Shown in pieces: positions 56,578 to 64,000 of a stretch of DNA of 64,000 nt. Each line of letters opens with the position of its first letter. Within the stretch, counting starts at the first letter, position 1. This DNA comes from Bacteroidota bacterium (GTDB lineage: Bacteria > Bacteroidota > Bacteroidia > AKYH767-A > OLB10). Both the position numbers and the translations under genes were made by a program. The stretch is from assembly GCA_016721435.1 (NCBI GenBank), contig JADKIC010000003.1, positions 186,001-250,000 of the forward strand. The letters are read 5' to 3'. The notes under the pieces were generated by a model. It was not told the origin of the DNA. It saw nothing but the letters and a program-made list of their open reading frames with translations, and made no database searches.

Positions 56578-57030
56578 CTATAAAATTACGTTCAGGTTGC
56601 CTTCTTTGTTTTGTCGTTGTCCATTGGGGCTGCCAGCAGAGACTTTGTAAACATATGTCCCCATAGGAACCTTTTGACCACCATATGTTCCATCCCAACG
56701 CTCATTACTATTCGAAGTTTCAAATATTAATTGCCCCCATCGGTTAAAGATTTGCATGCGGAAGTCCTTTATGGCTTCACCTGCTACCCCAAACGTGTCG
56801 TTCAGTCCGTCACCATTAGGGGTGAAAGTGTTTGGAATATATAGACTCATGGCAGGAATAATCTCCACCTCATTAGAAATACTAAACACCAATGGTTGTC
56901 CCGATTTATAAGCAATGACTCGATATTTTCGGCTTAAGGAAACCTGTGCATCAGAACTTTCGGTGATGCACAGCATTAGAAATAAAAGCATAAAGCTTTT
57001 CGTGAATACAGACTGACTTGATTGTTGCAT
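56578..57030 (-). CDS. Short T9SS type B (gliding-motility C-terminal, CHU_C) protein
   Basis: A 150-residue protein. After a signal-like helix (FMLLFLMLCITESSDAQ) and about 45 residues without a known domain, the remainder is a CHU_C/gliding-motility C-terminal domain: YIPNTFTPNGDGLNDTFGV, MQIFNRWGQLIFETSN, ERWDGTYGGQKVPMGTYVYKV. Such domains normally end very large adhesins, where they guide type IX secretion. Here the domain is most of the protein, so it is either a tiny secreted protein or what is left of a longer one. The frame is intact. Confidence 0.85.
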   Translation of the reverse strand: MQQSSQSVFTKSFMLLFLMLCITESSDAQVSLSRKYRVIAYKSGQPLVFSISNEVEIIPAMSLYIPNTFTPNGDGLNDTFGVAGEAIKDFRMQIFNRWGQLIFETSNSNERWDGTYGGQKVPMGTYVYKVSAGSPNGQRQNKEGNLNVIL

Positions 57031-57346
57031 ATCCGTTAATTTGATGGATGCAAACTATCACCATTTCATTTCGACAGTTACTCATAATCTTGCATTGACA
57101 CACTTATGTAAGATTTTACCCATTGATGATACTCGCTTAAATCTGTAATTGTGACCTAAAAGCGAAAAACATATGGGGCATTAAAACCGTTTCTTTTCTT
57201 CATTTAGGTAGTAAGAAATTAGTCAGTATTTGAAGAAGTTATCAGGAAACAGGTGCGTGTCAAGTCCAAATTCAATCGAAAAGTCTCATTTCGTATTCTT
57301 TAATATATTTGATGAATAGATGAATTAATTCTAATAAACGAAAAGT

Positions 57347-57973
57347 ATGCTTGCTCGAAAATTTGTAGTTGCTGTTGGATTGCTAATCGTATTCGGTTTT
57401 AAATCTGAACAAGTAAATGCTCAGGATGTTTTGGTGAATCAACTGGCTGACTGGTTATCCGGTTCTTTTAATAGTAAAGAGCAGTCATTAAAGGACACTT
57501 CTTATTATCATATAAATTTGGAAATAGTTCGGATTTGGCGGGATCGGCAGGACGGGATCTGGTTATATGTTGAGCAAGCTATGGCTGGAAATATGGAAAA
57601 ACCCTATCGGCAACGGGCTTACAGACTCACCCAAACGGATAAAAACACCTTTGAAAGTGCGATTTATACCTTCAATGATCCTGTGAGATTTGCCGGTCGT
57701 CCTGAGCTGATCAATAAACTACCGCTGGACAGTATTTATAAAAAAGAGGGTTGTTCAGTTTTCTTAACCTGGAATATCGAAGAGAACTCCTTTATAGGCA
57801 GTACCGGCGAAAGAACTTGTCCTAGCGAATTGCGAGGCGCGAGCTATACAACTTCAGAAGTGAAGCTCAAGGAAAACATGATGCTCAGTTGGGATCGTGG
57901 CTTTAATGAGGATGGAATTCAGGTATGGGGAGCAGAGAAGGGAGGTTATATATTTCTCAAACAGAAAAAATAA
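57347..57973 (+). CDS. CpcT/CpeT-like protein (chromophore-lyase family)
   Basis: An intact 208-residue protein with a signal peptide (MLARKFVVAVGLLIVFGFKS, cut near NAQ). The body carries the CpcT/CpeT landmarks LADWLSGSFNSKEQ, IWLYVEQAMAGNMEKPYRQR and GERTCPSELRGASYTTSE. In cyanobacteria the family attaches bilins to phycobiliproteins. Here the organism shows no photosynthetic genes and the protein is exported, so it is probably a lipocalin-like binding protein with another ligand. A TATATTTG -7-like element lies at 57304-57311. The 316-bp gap before the gene shows nothing else. Confidence 0.85.
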   Translation: MLARKFVVAVGLLIVFGFKSEQVNAQDVLVNQLADWLSGSFNSKEQSLKDTSYYHINLEIVRIWRDRQDGIWLYVEQAMAGNMEKPYRQRAYRLTQTDKNTFESAIYTFNDPVRFAGRPELINKLPLDSIYKKEGCSVFLTWNIEENSFIGSTGERTCPSELRGASYTTSEVKLKENMMLSWDRGFNEDGIQVWGAEKGGYIFLKQKK

Positions 57974-58149
57974 TTTTCAACAGCTGCTTTGAATTTTGAT
58001 TTTTATACTATATTTGATTTTAAATCAGATACAATGAAAGTTATTATTCTTTTTTATGATAATGAGTTGAAATTCCGGAATCGGTTATTATAAAGGGCTG
58101 TATACTTATACGGCCCTTTTCTATTGTTGAAAGTAAACCTCTAAACCCA

Positions 58150-58539
58150 ATGGTTATGCATACTAAACAACAACTCAATGAAATGAAAAATGAACACGAT
58201 CAATGGCAAGATCGTATTCGTTTTTACAAAGATGAAATTTCTCATTTCAATAATCATCTTGGCCGATTGTCCTTATCAAGAAAAAGTGTTGACCTGATGG
58301 CCTCTGTAGAACATTTTCAAAATCAATTTATAAGGCAGAAAGAAGTGCTGGATATTATCAGGCATGATTTTAAACAACATGAAAACTTAATTGAGGCTTT
58401 AGAAGGCGGAAATGCTTCTGAACCCAATGATGGTATACAAAGAATACATTCTATTCAGCGAGATAAACTGGATCAATTCGAGCATATCTTTCATGAATTA
58501 AGAAATGATTTTAATATCTTCCTAAATAAGGCAGACTAA
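58150..58539 (+). CDS. Small coiled-coil protein of unknown function
   Basis: A 129-residue, highly charged protein without signal peptide or membrane helix. Long heptad-like stretches (LNEMKNEHDQWQDRIRFYKD, FQNQFIRQKEVLDIIRHDFK, LDQFEHIFHELRNDFN) indicate two or three long helices forming a coiled coil. No family recognised. The start could be ATG 58150 or the ATG two codons later (MHTKQQL). Confidence 0.6.
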   Translation: MVMHTKQQLNEMKNEHDQWQDRIRFYKDEISHFNNHLGRLSLSRKSVDLMASVEHFQNQFIRQKEVLDIIRHDFKQHENLIEALEGGNASEPNDGIQRIHSIQRDKLDQFEHIFHELRNDFNIFLNKAD

Positions 58540-58547
58540 ATCAAGCT

Positions 58548-58670
58548 TTAGAAAATAGAAATCATAGCTATTGCTATCAGCAGAAGAATGAATTCTTCTG
58601 CTATAAAAAGTATTTGCTGTTTTCTATCGGTTGTGGAATTTGACATGGTTATTACAAGGGCTTTTTCCAT
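58548..58670 (-). CDS. Possible 40-residue single-span membrane protein
   Basis: ATG at 58668-58670 opens 40 codons: a polar part (MEKALVITMSNSTTDRKQQI), then a hydrophobic helix (LFIAEEFILLLIAIAMISIF) and TAA. It lies 63 bp after an ABC ATPase gene on the same strand and converges on the coiled-coil gene. Short frames like this arise by chance, so it stays tentative. Confidence 0.3.
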   Translation of the reverse strand: MEKALVITMSNSTTDRKQQILFIAEEFILLLIAIAMISIF

Positions 58671-58733
58671 GACCAAGGTAATTGCAATTGTAAATAATGT
58701 TGAAACTATTTCGAGTAAAAACTTTCAAGAATA

Positions 58734-59360
58734 TTACACTTTGAAATCGTGTAAGTCAATTCTTCTTTCACAAAAAGAAATCTCATCCTCTATGTTATTA
58801 GAGCAAATGATGATCGTCTTTTTGGATGCATATTCATTGATTAAATTTTTATACCAAGCGACGCCCTTTTTGTCTAGATTTGAAAGAGGTTCATCTAATA
58901 GTAAAACCGGAACATCACTTAATACAGCCAATGCGAGTTTGATCCGCTGTTTCATTCCTGAAGAGAAGTGTTTTATGGGTTTGTTTCTACTTTCATCCAG
59001 CTCAATTATTGAAATAAGTTCCTTTTCATTCATGGAGTGCAGAAATGGTTTAAAGGAAGAGTAAAAGGAAATCAATTCATGCATGTTGTATTCCTCATGC
59101 ATATCCAGATACGGTGCTGCGAGACTTATTTTTTTATACCAGTCCTCCGATTTTATTTCCGCATTATCGTATAAATAGTGAATAGTTCCTTCGTTTAATG
59201 ATTGAAAGCCACTTATAGTTTGTAGCAATGTTGATTTTCCGGAACCATTAAAACCTATAATTGCGATTTTTTCAAAAGGATCAATTTGGAAATTCAGATT
59301 TCGGAATATCCATTGATGGAGAAATTTCTTACCGGCAGATTTTAACTGAATTGTTATCAA
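58734..59360 (-). CDS. ABC transporter ATPase without adjacent permease
   Basis: A compact 208-residue ATPase: Walker A GFNGSGKST, signature FSSGMKQRIKLA, Walker B VLLLDEPLSNLD, and IIICSNNIEDE in place of the usual switch-His segment (no His visible there). The size fits CcmA-like or lantibiotic-immunity-type ATPases. No permease gene is adjacent; the only same-strand neighbour downstream is a possible tiny membrane protein. It starts 13 bp after lpxA, so it is likely the last gene of the lipid A operon. Confidence 0.85.
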   Translation of the reverse strand: MITIQLKSAGKKFLHQWIFRNLNFQIDPFEKIAIIGFNGSGKSTLLQTISGFQSLNEGTIHYLYDNAEIKSEDWYKKISLAAPYLDMHEEYNMHELISFYSSFKPFLHSMNEKELISIIELDESRNKPIKHFSSGMKQRIKLALAVLSDVPVLLLDEPLSNLDKKGVAWYKNLINEYASKKTIIICSNNIEDEISFCERRIDLHDFKV

Positions 59361-59373
59361 AATGATATTTGTA

Positions 59374-60171
59374 TTAGTCAGTCTTCATCAAATTGGCATA
59401 TGGTCCACGAATAATACCTTTGTCAGAAGACCTGATAAAATCGAGGATTAAATTTCTATGCTCTGATGAACTAAATTCTTCTTCAACCACAGCTATTGCT
59501 TTCGAAATGGTATGACCCTTTTGATAAATTGTTCTGTAAATATCCTGTATTTCGTCAATCACTTGTTTGCTGAAGCCCCTTCTGCTTAAACCAACAGCGT
59601 TTATTCCTGCGTAACTTAATGGTTCGCGTGCAGCTTTAACAAAGGGAGGGACATTTTTTCGGACTCCGGTTTGTCCACCGATAAAACTATGTGGTCCAAT
59701 AAACATAAACTGTGAAACGCCTACATAACCTTCCAGTATTGCCCAATCATATATTGTAACATGACCGGCAAGATTTACGGAGTTGGCCAGAATAACATGA
59801 TTTCCGATGATGCAATCGTGGGCAATATGGACATAGGCCATTAACAAACAATGCTGACCTACTTCTGTGCGCCCCATAGCAGCCGTGCCCCTGTTTATGG
59901 TCACACATTCACGAATGATAGAGTGGTCGCCTATAACGGCTGTTGTTTCCTCTCCTTTGAATTTAAGATCCTGAGGAATGGCTGAAATAACAGCACCGGG
60001 AAATATCTTAACGTTGTTACCAATTCGTGCCCCATCATACACGGTTACATTAGATCCAATCCAGGTATTGTCTCCAATTACCACATCACCATGTATACAG
60101 GAAAACGGATCTATTTTAACGTTTTCACCTATTTGTGCTCTGGGGTCAATAAAGGCTAGTGGAGTTGACAT
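59374..60171 (-). CDS. lpxA: UDP-N-acetylglucosamine acyltransferase
   Basis: An intact 265-residue left-handed beta-helix acyltransferase that starts lipid A synthesis by adding a 3-hydroxyacyl chain to UDP-GlcNAc. Hexapeptide repeats (IGENVK, IGDNTWIGSNV, IGNNVK, IGNHVI) fill the N-terminal two thirds. The catalytic His lies in LLMAYVHIAHDC, and NAVGLSRRGFS and the helical C-terminus are typical. The ATG overlaps the fabZ stop by one base (TGATG), so translation is coupled. Confidence 0.97.
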   Translation of the reverse strand: MSTPLAFIDPRAQIGENVKIDPFSCIHGDVVIGDNTWIGSNVTVYDGARIGNNVKIFPGAVISAIPQDLKFKGEETTAVIGDHSIIRECVTINRGTAAMGRTEVGQHCLLMAYVHIAHDCIIGNHVILANSVNLAGHVTIYDWAILEGYVGVSQFMFIGPHSFIGGQTGVRKNVPPFVKAAREPLSYAGINAVGLSRRGFSKQVIDEIQDIYRTIYQKGHTISKAIAVVEEEFSSSEHRNLILDFIRSSDKGIIRGPYANLMKTD

Positions 60172-60641
60172 CAGCTTTTTTTAACAATTTGTGCCATCAT
60201 TTCTGCTTCCATTACAACTTTGTCACCAACAATTGCTGAACCTTTCATATGGCAAATCCCCCTTCTGATTGGTGTTACAAGTTTCAGGTCAAAAATAACT
60301 GTATCGCCGGGGCTTACTTTTTGTTTAAATCGCGCATCCGATATTTTCATAAAGTATGTACAATAATTTTCAGGGTCCGGAACAGTATTTAAGACTAAAA
60401 TTCCGCCGGTTTGTGCCATAGCTTCAATGAGCAATACTCCCGGCATAACGGGATTGTTCGGGAAATGCCCTTGAAAAAACCATTCGTTCATGGTGACGTT
60501 TTTGATGCCAACTACACATTCATGGTCGAGTTCAATAATTTTATCAATTAGTAAGAACGGGAAACGGTGCGGCAACATGGAGGTGATTTTTGCTATATCA
60601 CATACAGGTGTAACATTTAAATCGTATTTGCGGATTTTCAC
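60171..60641 (-). CDS. fabZ: 3-hydroxyacyl-ACP dehydratase FabZ (probably the C-terminal half of an LpxC-FabZ fusion)
   Basis: A 156-residue hot-dog-fold dehydratase: MLPHRFPFLLIDKI carries the catalytic His, PVMPGVLLIEAMAQTGG the catalytic Glu, and VPDPENYCTYFMKI and PIRRGICHMKG follow. It dehydrates 3-hydroxyacyl-ACP in fatty-acid synthesis. As written it begins at GTG 60641-60639, overlapping the lpxC stop by 4 bp (GTGA). In Bacteroidota the two activities are normally one polypeptide; one additional G in the GGG at 60638-60642 would fuse them into 463 codons. I report both halves separately because that is what the sequence shows. Confidence 0.93.
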   Translation of the reverse strand: MKIRKYDLNVTPVCDIAKITSMLPHRFPFLLIDKIIELDHECVVGIKNVTMNEWFFQGHFPNNPVMPGVLLIEAMAQTGGILVLNTVPDPENYCTYFMKISDARFKQKVSPGDTVIFDLKLVTPIRRGICHMKGSAIVGDKVVMEAEMMAQIVKKS

Positions 60642-61558
60642 CCGGTCACGTTTATTACCTCTTTTATTTTCCGGGCAAACTCAACATTGGCGGCATGCCC
60701 GGGTCTTGCTGCAAGGATATGACATTGAATGGGCATGCCAACGAGAGCGAAATCACCAACAATATCAAGTAGTTTATGTCTGGCAGGCTCGTTTTGAAAA
60801 TGCAACTGAACATTGTTTAATATCCCCTTTTCTTTTACCTGTACACTTGGTTTATTAAATAATCGGGCCAGATCATCCAGTTTATCCTGACTAATCTCCT
60901 TGTCAACTACAACTATAGCATTATTAAGATCGCCACCTTTAATTAAATCATGTTTAACGAGTGCTTCTAATTCGTGTAAAAAGCAAAACGTTCGGCAAGT
61001 GGAAAAATCTTTTTGAAATTCATTTATTTTGTGCAATTGGGCATGCTGCGTCCCTAAAACAGGGCTATTGTAATCCACCATTACGGTGATGCGATAATCC
61101 GGGCTGGGTACGGCGAGCATTTCTACATTTCTGGCGGGTTCTTCATACGAAAGCACCTCATCGAGTACGTAGACTTCACGATCTGCATTTTGTTCTACAA
61201 TTCCTGCTTGTAGCAAAGCGTCAATAAAAGGAGCCGAGCTTCCGTCCAAAATAGGAACTTCAGGGCCGTCAACTTCAATGATAGCATTATCAATTTCAAG
61301 ACCTACCAGGGCTGCAAGGGCATGTTCGGTAGTACTAATTTTTGCACCATGTTGTTGAAGTGTTGTTCCGCGGGAAGTATCGGAAACATTATCAGCATCT
61401 ACTTCAATTTCAGGTGCACCTTCCAGATCAATTCTTTTAAATTTATACCAATGGTTTTCCGGGGCGGGTTTAAAAGTGAGATTGACTTTCACTCCGGTAT
61501 GAAGACCAACTCCGGAAACGGTAACTGGATTCTTAATCGTTCTTTGTTTTTGCATCAT
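60638..61558 (-). CDS. lpxC: UDP-3-O-acyl-N-acetylglucosamine deacetylase LpxC (probably the N-terminal half of an LpxC-FabZ fusion)
   Basis: A 306-residue Zn amidase for the committed step of lipid A synthesis. Landmarks are TIKNPVTVSGVGLHTG at the start, STTEHALAALVGLEIDNA with the first zinc His, VPILDGSSAPF, DLIKGGDLNNAIVV and NEPARHKLLDIVGDFAL with the zinc His and Asp. It ends FARKIKEVINVTG and overlaps fabZ by 4 bp. It starts 7 bp after lpxD. The start is MMQKQRT, with either Met possible. Confidence 0.96.
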   Translation of the reverse strand: MMQKQRTIKNPVTVSGVGLHTGVKVNLTFKPAPENHWYKFKRIDLEGAPEIEVDADNVSDTSRGTTLQQHGAKISTTEHALAALVGLEIDNAIIEVDGPEVPILDGSSAPFIDALLQAGIVEQNADREVYVLDEVLSYEEPARNVEMLAVPSPDYRITVMVDYNSPVLGTQHAQLHKINEFQKDFSTCRTFCFLHELEALVKHDLIKGGDLNNAIVVVDKEISQDKLDDLARLFNKPSVQVKEKGILNNVQLHFQNEPARHKLLDIVGDFALVGMPIQCHILAARPGHAANVEFARKIKEVINVTG

Positions 61559-61565
61559 TACTCAA

Positions 61566-62606
61566 TCAGGAAGGGGTTGATTTTAATTCCGAAAGCTCTT
61601 TTTGCAGTTCGGATATTTTTTTTTCGAGTTCCGGTAGTTTTTTAAACAACACATAGGTGCGTTTGTAATCTCCAATGGCGAAAGCCGGAGATCCCTGAAG
61701 AATTTCTCCGGGAGTGTTAATACTGCTGCCAACTCCGGATTGAGCGGCAATTTTTACTCCATCTGCAATTTGGATATGCCCTACAATACCTACCTGGCCG
61801 CCAATCATACAGTTCTTGCCAATTTTAGTGGAACCGGCAACACCGGTCTGCGCAGCGATCACCGTGTTTTCACCAATTTCCACGTTGTGAGCAATCTGAA
61901 TTAGATTATCAAGTTTAACACCTTTACGTATAATCGTACTTCCTAAAGTAGCCCGATCAATGGTGCTGTTGGCTCCAATTTCTACATGGTCTTCAATGAT
62001 TACATTTCCAATCTGAGCCACTTTTTGATAGTTGCCCTGATTGGGCTGGAAGCCAAATCCATCTCCGCCAATAACAACACCTGCATGTAAAGTGACATCT
62101 TTGCCGATAATACAATCAGAATAGATTTTAACTCCCGGAAAAAGTGTAGTATCATCCCCAATCGTGCAATTGTCACCAATATAGCTATTGGGATAAATTT
62201 TAACTCTGTTACCCATCTTTACGTCTTTGCCCACATACGAAAAAGCGCCGACATAAATTTCTTCCCCATATTTTGCTGAGGGATCTATAAAGGACATGTT
62301 ATCGATTCCGGATTTGTTCCTGCGGATCGTATTGTAAACCTCGAGTAATTTTGCAAAGCTCTGGTAAGCATTTTCTACTCTGATCAAAGTGGCATCAATG
62401 TTTTTTTCAGCTTCAAAATCACGGTTTATTATTACAATGGATGCTTTAGTTGAATAAATAAACTGCGCATAGGCAGGATTAGCCAGAAATGAAAGTGAAC
62501 CAGCGGTTCCTTCTTCAATTTTCGATAAACCTGTAACCTTTACATCGGGGTTGCCTTCCACAACTCCATGAAGAAGTTCGGCGATCTGTTGCGCAGTAAA
62601 TTCCAT
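61566..62606 (-). CDS. lpxD: UDP-3-O-(3-hydroxyacyl)glucosamine N-acyltransferase
   Basis: An intact protein of about 346 residues. The uridine-binding N-terminal domain (MEFTAQQIAELLHG ... GSLSFLANPAYA) is followed by a left-handed beta-helix of hexapeptide repeats, with HAGVVIGGDGFGF, IGANSTIDRAT and the catalytic-His region DNLIQIAHNVEIG. The C-terminal coiled coil is KLPELEKKISELQKELSEL. It N-acylates the LpxC product. I prefer ATG 62604-62606 (MEFTAQQ) over the ATG four codons upstream, because LpxD proteins start there. Confidence 0.96.
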   Translation of the reverse strand: MEFTAQQIAELLHGVVEGNPDVKVTGLSKIEEGTAGSLSFLANPAYAQFIYSTKASIVIINRDFEAEKNIDATLIRVENAYQSFAKLLEVYNTIRRNKSGIDNMSFIDPSAKYGEEIYVGAFSYVGKDVKMGNRVKIYPNSYIGDNCTIGDDTTLFPGVKIYSDCIIGKDVTLHAGVVIGGDGFGFQPNQGNYQKVAQIGNVIIEDHVEIGANSTIDRATLGSTIIRKGVKLDNLIQIAHNVEIGENTVIAAQTGVAGSTKIGKNCMIGGQVGIVGHIQIADGVKIAAQSGVGSSINTPGEILQGSPAFAIGDYKRTYVLFKKLPELEKKISELQKELSELKSTPS

Positions 62607-62665
62607 GATAGCCTGCAAATTTAAAAATAAAGATGATGGGAAATTATTCCAACGGCCTAATTAAA

Positions 62666-63901
62666 TCATTGTTTTTCAATCAATTCAGGTAGTACGCAAA
62701 TAAAATGTTTTTGAATCATAGAGGAAAGAACGGCAACACCCATCTGATCGCTGGCAATACTTAGTTCAATAGAACTTCCATCCCTGAACAGAATCTGAAT
62801 AGGTTCACCGCTAGGATCGTAAGCATTATTGCTGATAGAGCCGATAAAGGCAAAGTAATGCGCCTCGCTTTTCTTGATATTAAACTGCTGAAGTGCAGCT
62901 TCTTGAGGGAACCAATGCACTTTCTGTAAATGCATCTTTTTGTAAACGTATTTTATATAATGATCTGTTAACCATTCCTTTGCATAGTCTGCTGAGTACC
63001 TGATCAGAATGGTAGGCCCATACTTTAATCGATGAGAAAATATCATAATCATCAGCATAGCATAACTTTGGAGTAGTTCCTGTTATTTCTCAGATCATTT
63101 TCGGTGCAGTTATTTTCCAAAATAAGAGAAAGCAGGAGTAGCAAATAATTTTTCACCGGAAGAAACCAATTCCTTTGCCCGAATTAAAATATTTACAAGA
63201 AGATGTTCCGCAGCCAAAACCGTCTTATGTAAATAAACCTGCCAATACATCAGACGACGGGCAATGATGAATTTTTCAATCGAATAAACGCCCTTTTCCT
63301 CTACGACCAATCGCCCTTGTTCAATGTTCAACATTCTGATTATTCTTTGCGCGCCAATTTTACCTTCTAGCACACCTGTATAAAAGCTGTCCCGGTTTAA
63401 ATAGTCGAGTCGATCCATGTCTAACTGACTTGAAACCAACTGGTGTAGAAATAACTTTGGATAAGTTCCTTTAAAAACCTGAATGGCCAGTGAAAGTTTG
63501 CCTTCAAATTCTTCATTTAATTTTTCCATGAACAAAAGCGAAACAGACTCATGGCTAATGCCGGTTACGATGCTATGTTCCAGGGCATGAGAAAATGGAC
63601 TATGGCCTATATCGTGGAGTAGGATAGCGATTTCAACGGCTAAAGCTTCTTCTTCACTAATCTCATGTCCTTTACTTCTCAAAGTTTCAATAGCCTGAAC
63701 AGTCAAATGCAGGGCTCCAATCGCATGTTGAAAGCGGGTATGTAAAGCCCCGGGATACACCATGTGGCTCATACCTAATTGCCGGATTCTTCGTAACCTC
63801 TGAAACCAGGGATGCTCCACCAGATCAAATATCAAAGGATGAGGTATCGTAATAAAACCGTAAACGGGATCGTTAAAGATTTTTTTCTTATTGGTGTTCA
63901 A
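62666..63901 (-). CDS. HD-domain phosphohydrolase (dGTPase-like; frameshifted)
   Basis: The N-terminal 263 residues hold the HD metal site: PGALHTRFQHAIGALH, then LLHDIGHSPFSHALEH and SSQLDMDRLDYLNRDS. The reading frame then stops artificially at FSYFGK (near 63115), but coding continues in other frames: ENNCTENDLRNNRNYS, DIFSSIKVWAYHSDQVLSRL, RSLYKIRLQKDAF and finally ELSIASDQMGVAVLSSMIQ ending at 62666. The apparent separate 130-residue gene at 62666-63058 is therefore this gene's C-terminus preceded by out-of-frame sequence. Total length (~411 codons) matches the family. It probably hydrolyses (d)NTPs or related nucleotides. No further gene is visible from 63902 to 64000. Confidence 0.88.
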
Positions 63902-64000
63902 TGTAGAGAATATAATGAGGGCAAATTTACGATTTAAAGTACTTGACCCACATTCATCAGGTATGACCGAATGTTATAATGCTGAAATAAATGACAGGTT

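Noticed and set aside
58588..59064. Plus-strand 158-codon open frame
   Set aside because: It is the antisense shadow of the ABC ATPase at 58734-59360, which has complete ATPase motifs.
62666..63058. Separate 130-residue gene upstream of lpxD
   Set aside because: Its first half is out of frame. The neighbouring frame continues the HD-domain protein, and the combined length matches that family.

Overview
The window comes from a Bacteroidota genome, probably from the Sphingobacteriales/Chitinophagales side of the phylum. The 16S rRNA has the expected Bacteroidota sequence. The rRNA operon is preceded by two TTTG-N19/20-TAnnTTTG promoters, which is the -33/-7 consensus of this phylum. Nine genes or gene remnants carry type A T9SS sorting domains and one carries a type B (gliding-motility) C-terminus. 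The LpxC and FabZ sequences abut as in the LpxC-FabZ fusion usual in Bacteroidota.

Layout. 1-0.7 kb: end of a POT-family peptide transporter. 0.9-1.65 kb: a Fic toxin gene interrupted by a TAG codon, facing a tiny convergent gene whose product carries the Fic-inhibitory SxxxEG motif. 1.8-17.7 kb: five tandem paralogous secreted proteins (seven 60-residue repeats, SdrD_B-like domain, DUF7619-like domain, type A sorting domain), then a duplicated-tail repeat tract, an opposite-strand secreted propeller-like protein, and an orphan sorting-domain fragment. 17.8-21 kb: gltA, a small membrane gene and eno on the minus strand, with a 72-bp palindrome at the gltA stop. 21-24.2 kb: a metal-uptake-like module (HYC_CC_PP protein, TonB receptor, HMA protein). 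24.2-29.1 kb: a duplicated fragment of a sigma-54 activator gene, the activator itself (no DNA-binding domain), Ppx/GppA phosphatase and an ABC-2 exporter. 29.3-34.7 kb: a complete rrn operon (promoters, 16S, tRNA-Ile, tRNA-Ala, 23S, 5S, terminator) followed by 40 in-register heptamer repeats. 35-47 kb: porin, GAPDH, GNAT, TylF-like methyltransferase, GT39-like membrane glycosyltransferase, lipA, OsmC, guaD, FtsX-type permease, NamZ. 47-57 kb: two very large paralogous T9SS-secreted proteins with an unrecognised N-terminal domain and many Ig-like repeats, then a short type B sorting protein. 57.3-64 kb: a CpcT-like lyase, a coiled-coil protein, an orphan ABC ATPase, and the lipid A cluster lpxD-lpxC-fabZ-lpxA downstream of an HD-domain hydrolase.

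A caution governs the whole window. More than a dozen otherwise good genes, including enolase, GAPDH, LpxC/FabZ and both halves of the ABC exporter, are interrupted by frameshifts, mostly at short homopolymers. Restoring one or a few bases returns the length to a multiple of three and gives full-length family members. This looks like a consensus built from error-prone reads rather than real decay, so I annotate such loci as whole genes and name the breaks. Five in-frame nonsense codons are a separate class, because they need substitutions.

The most unusual content is the tandem array of seven-bladed-propeller-like secreted proteins with near-identical C-terminal modules, the Fic/antitoxin pair in tail-to-tail arrangement, and the two giant secreted proteins with an unassigned N-terminal domain.
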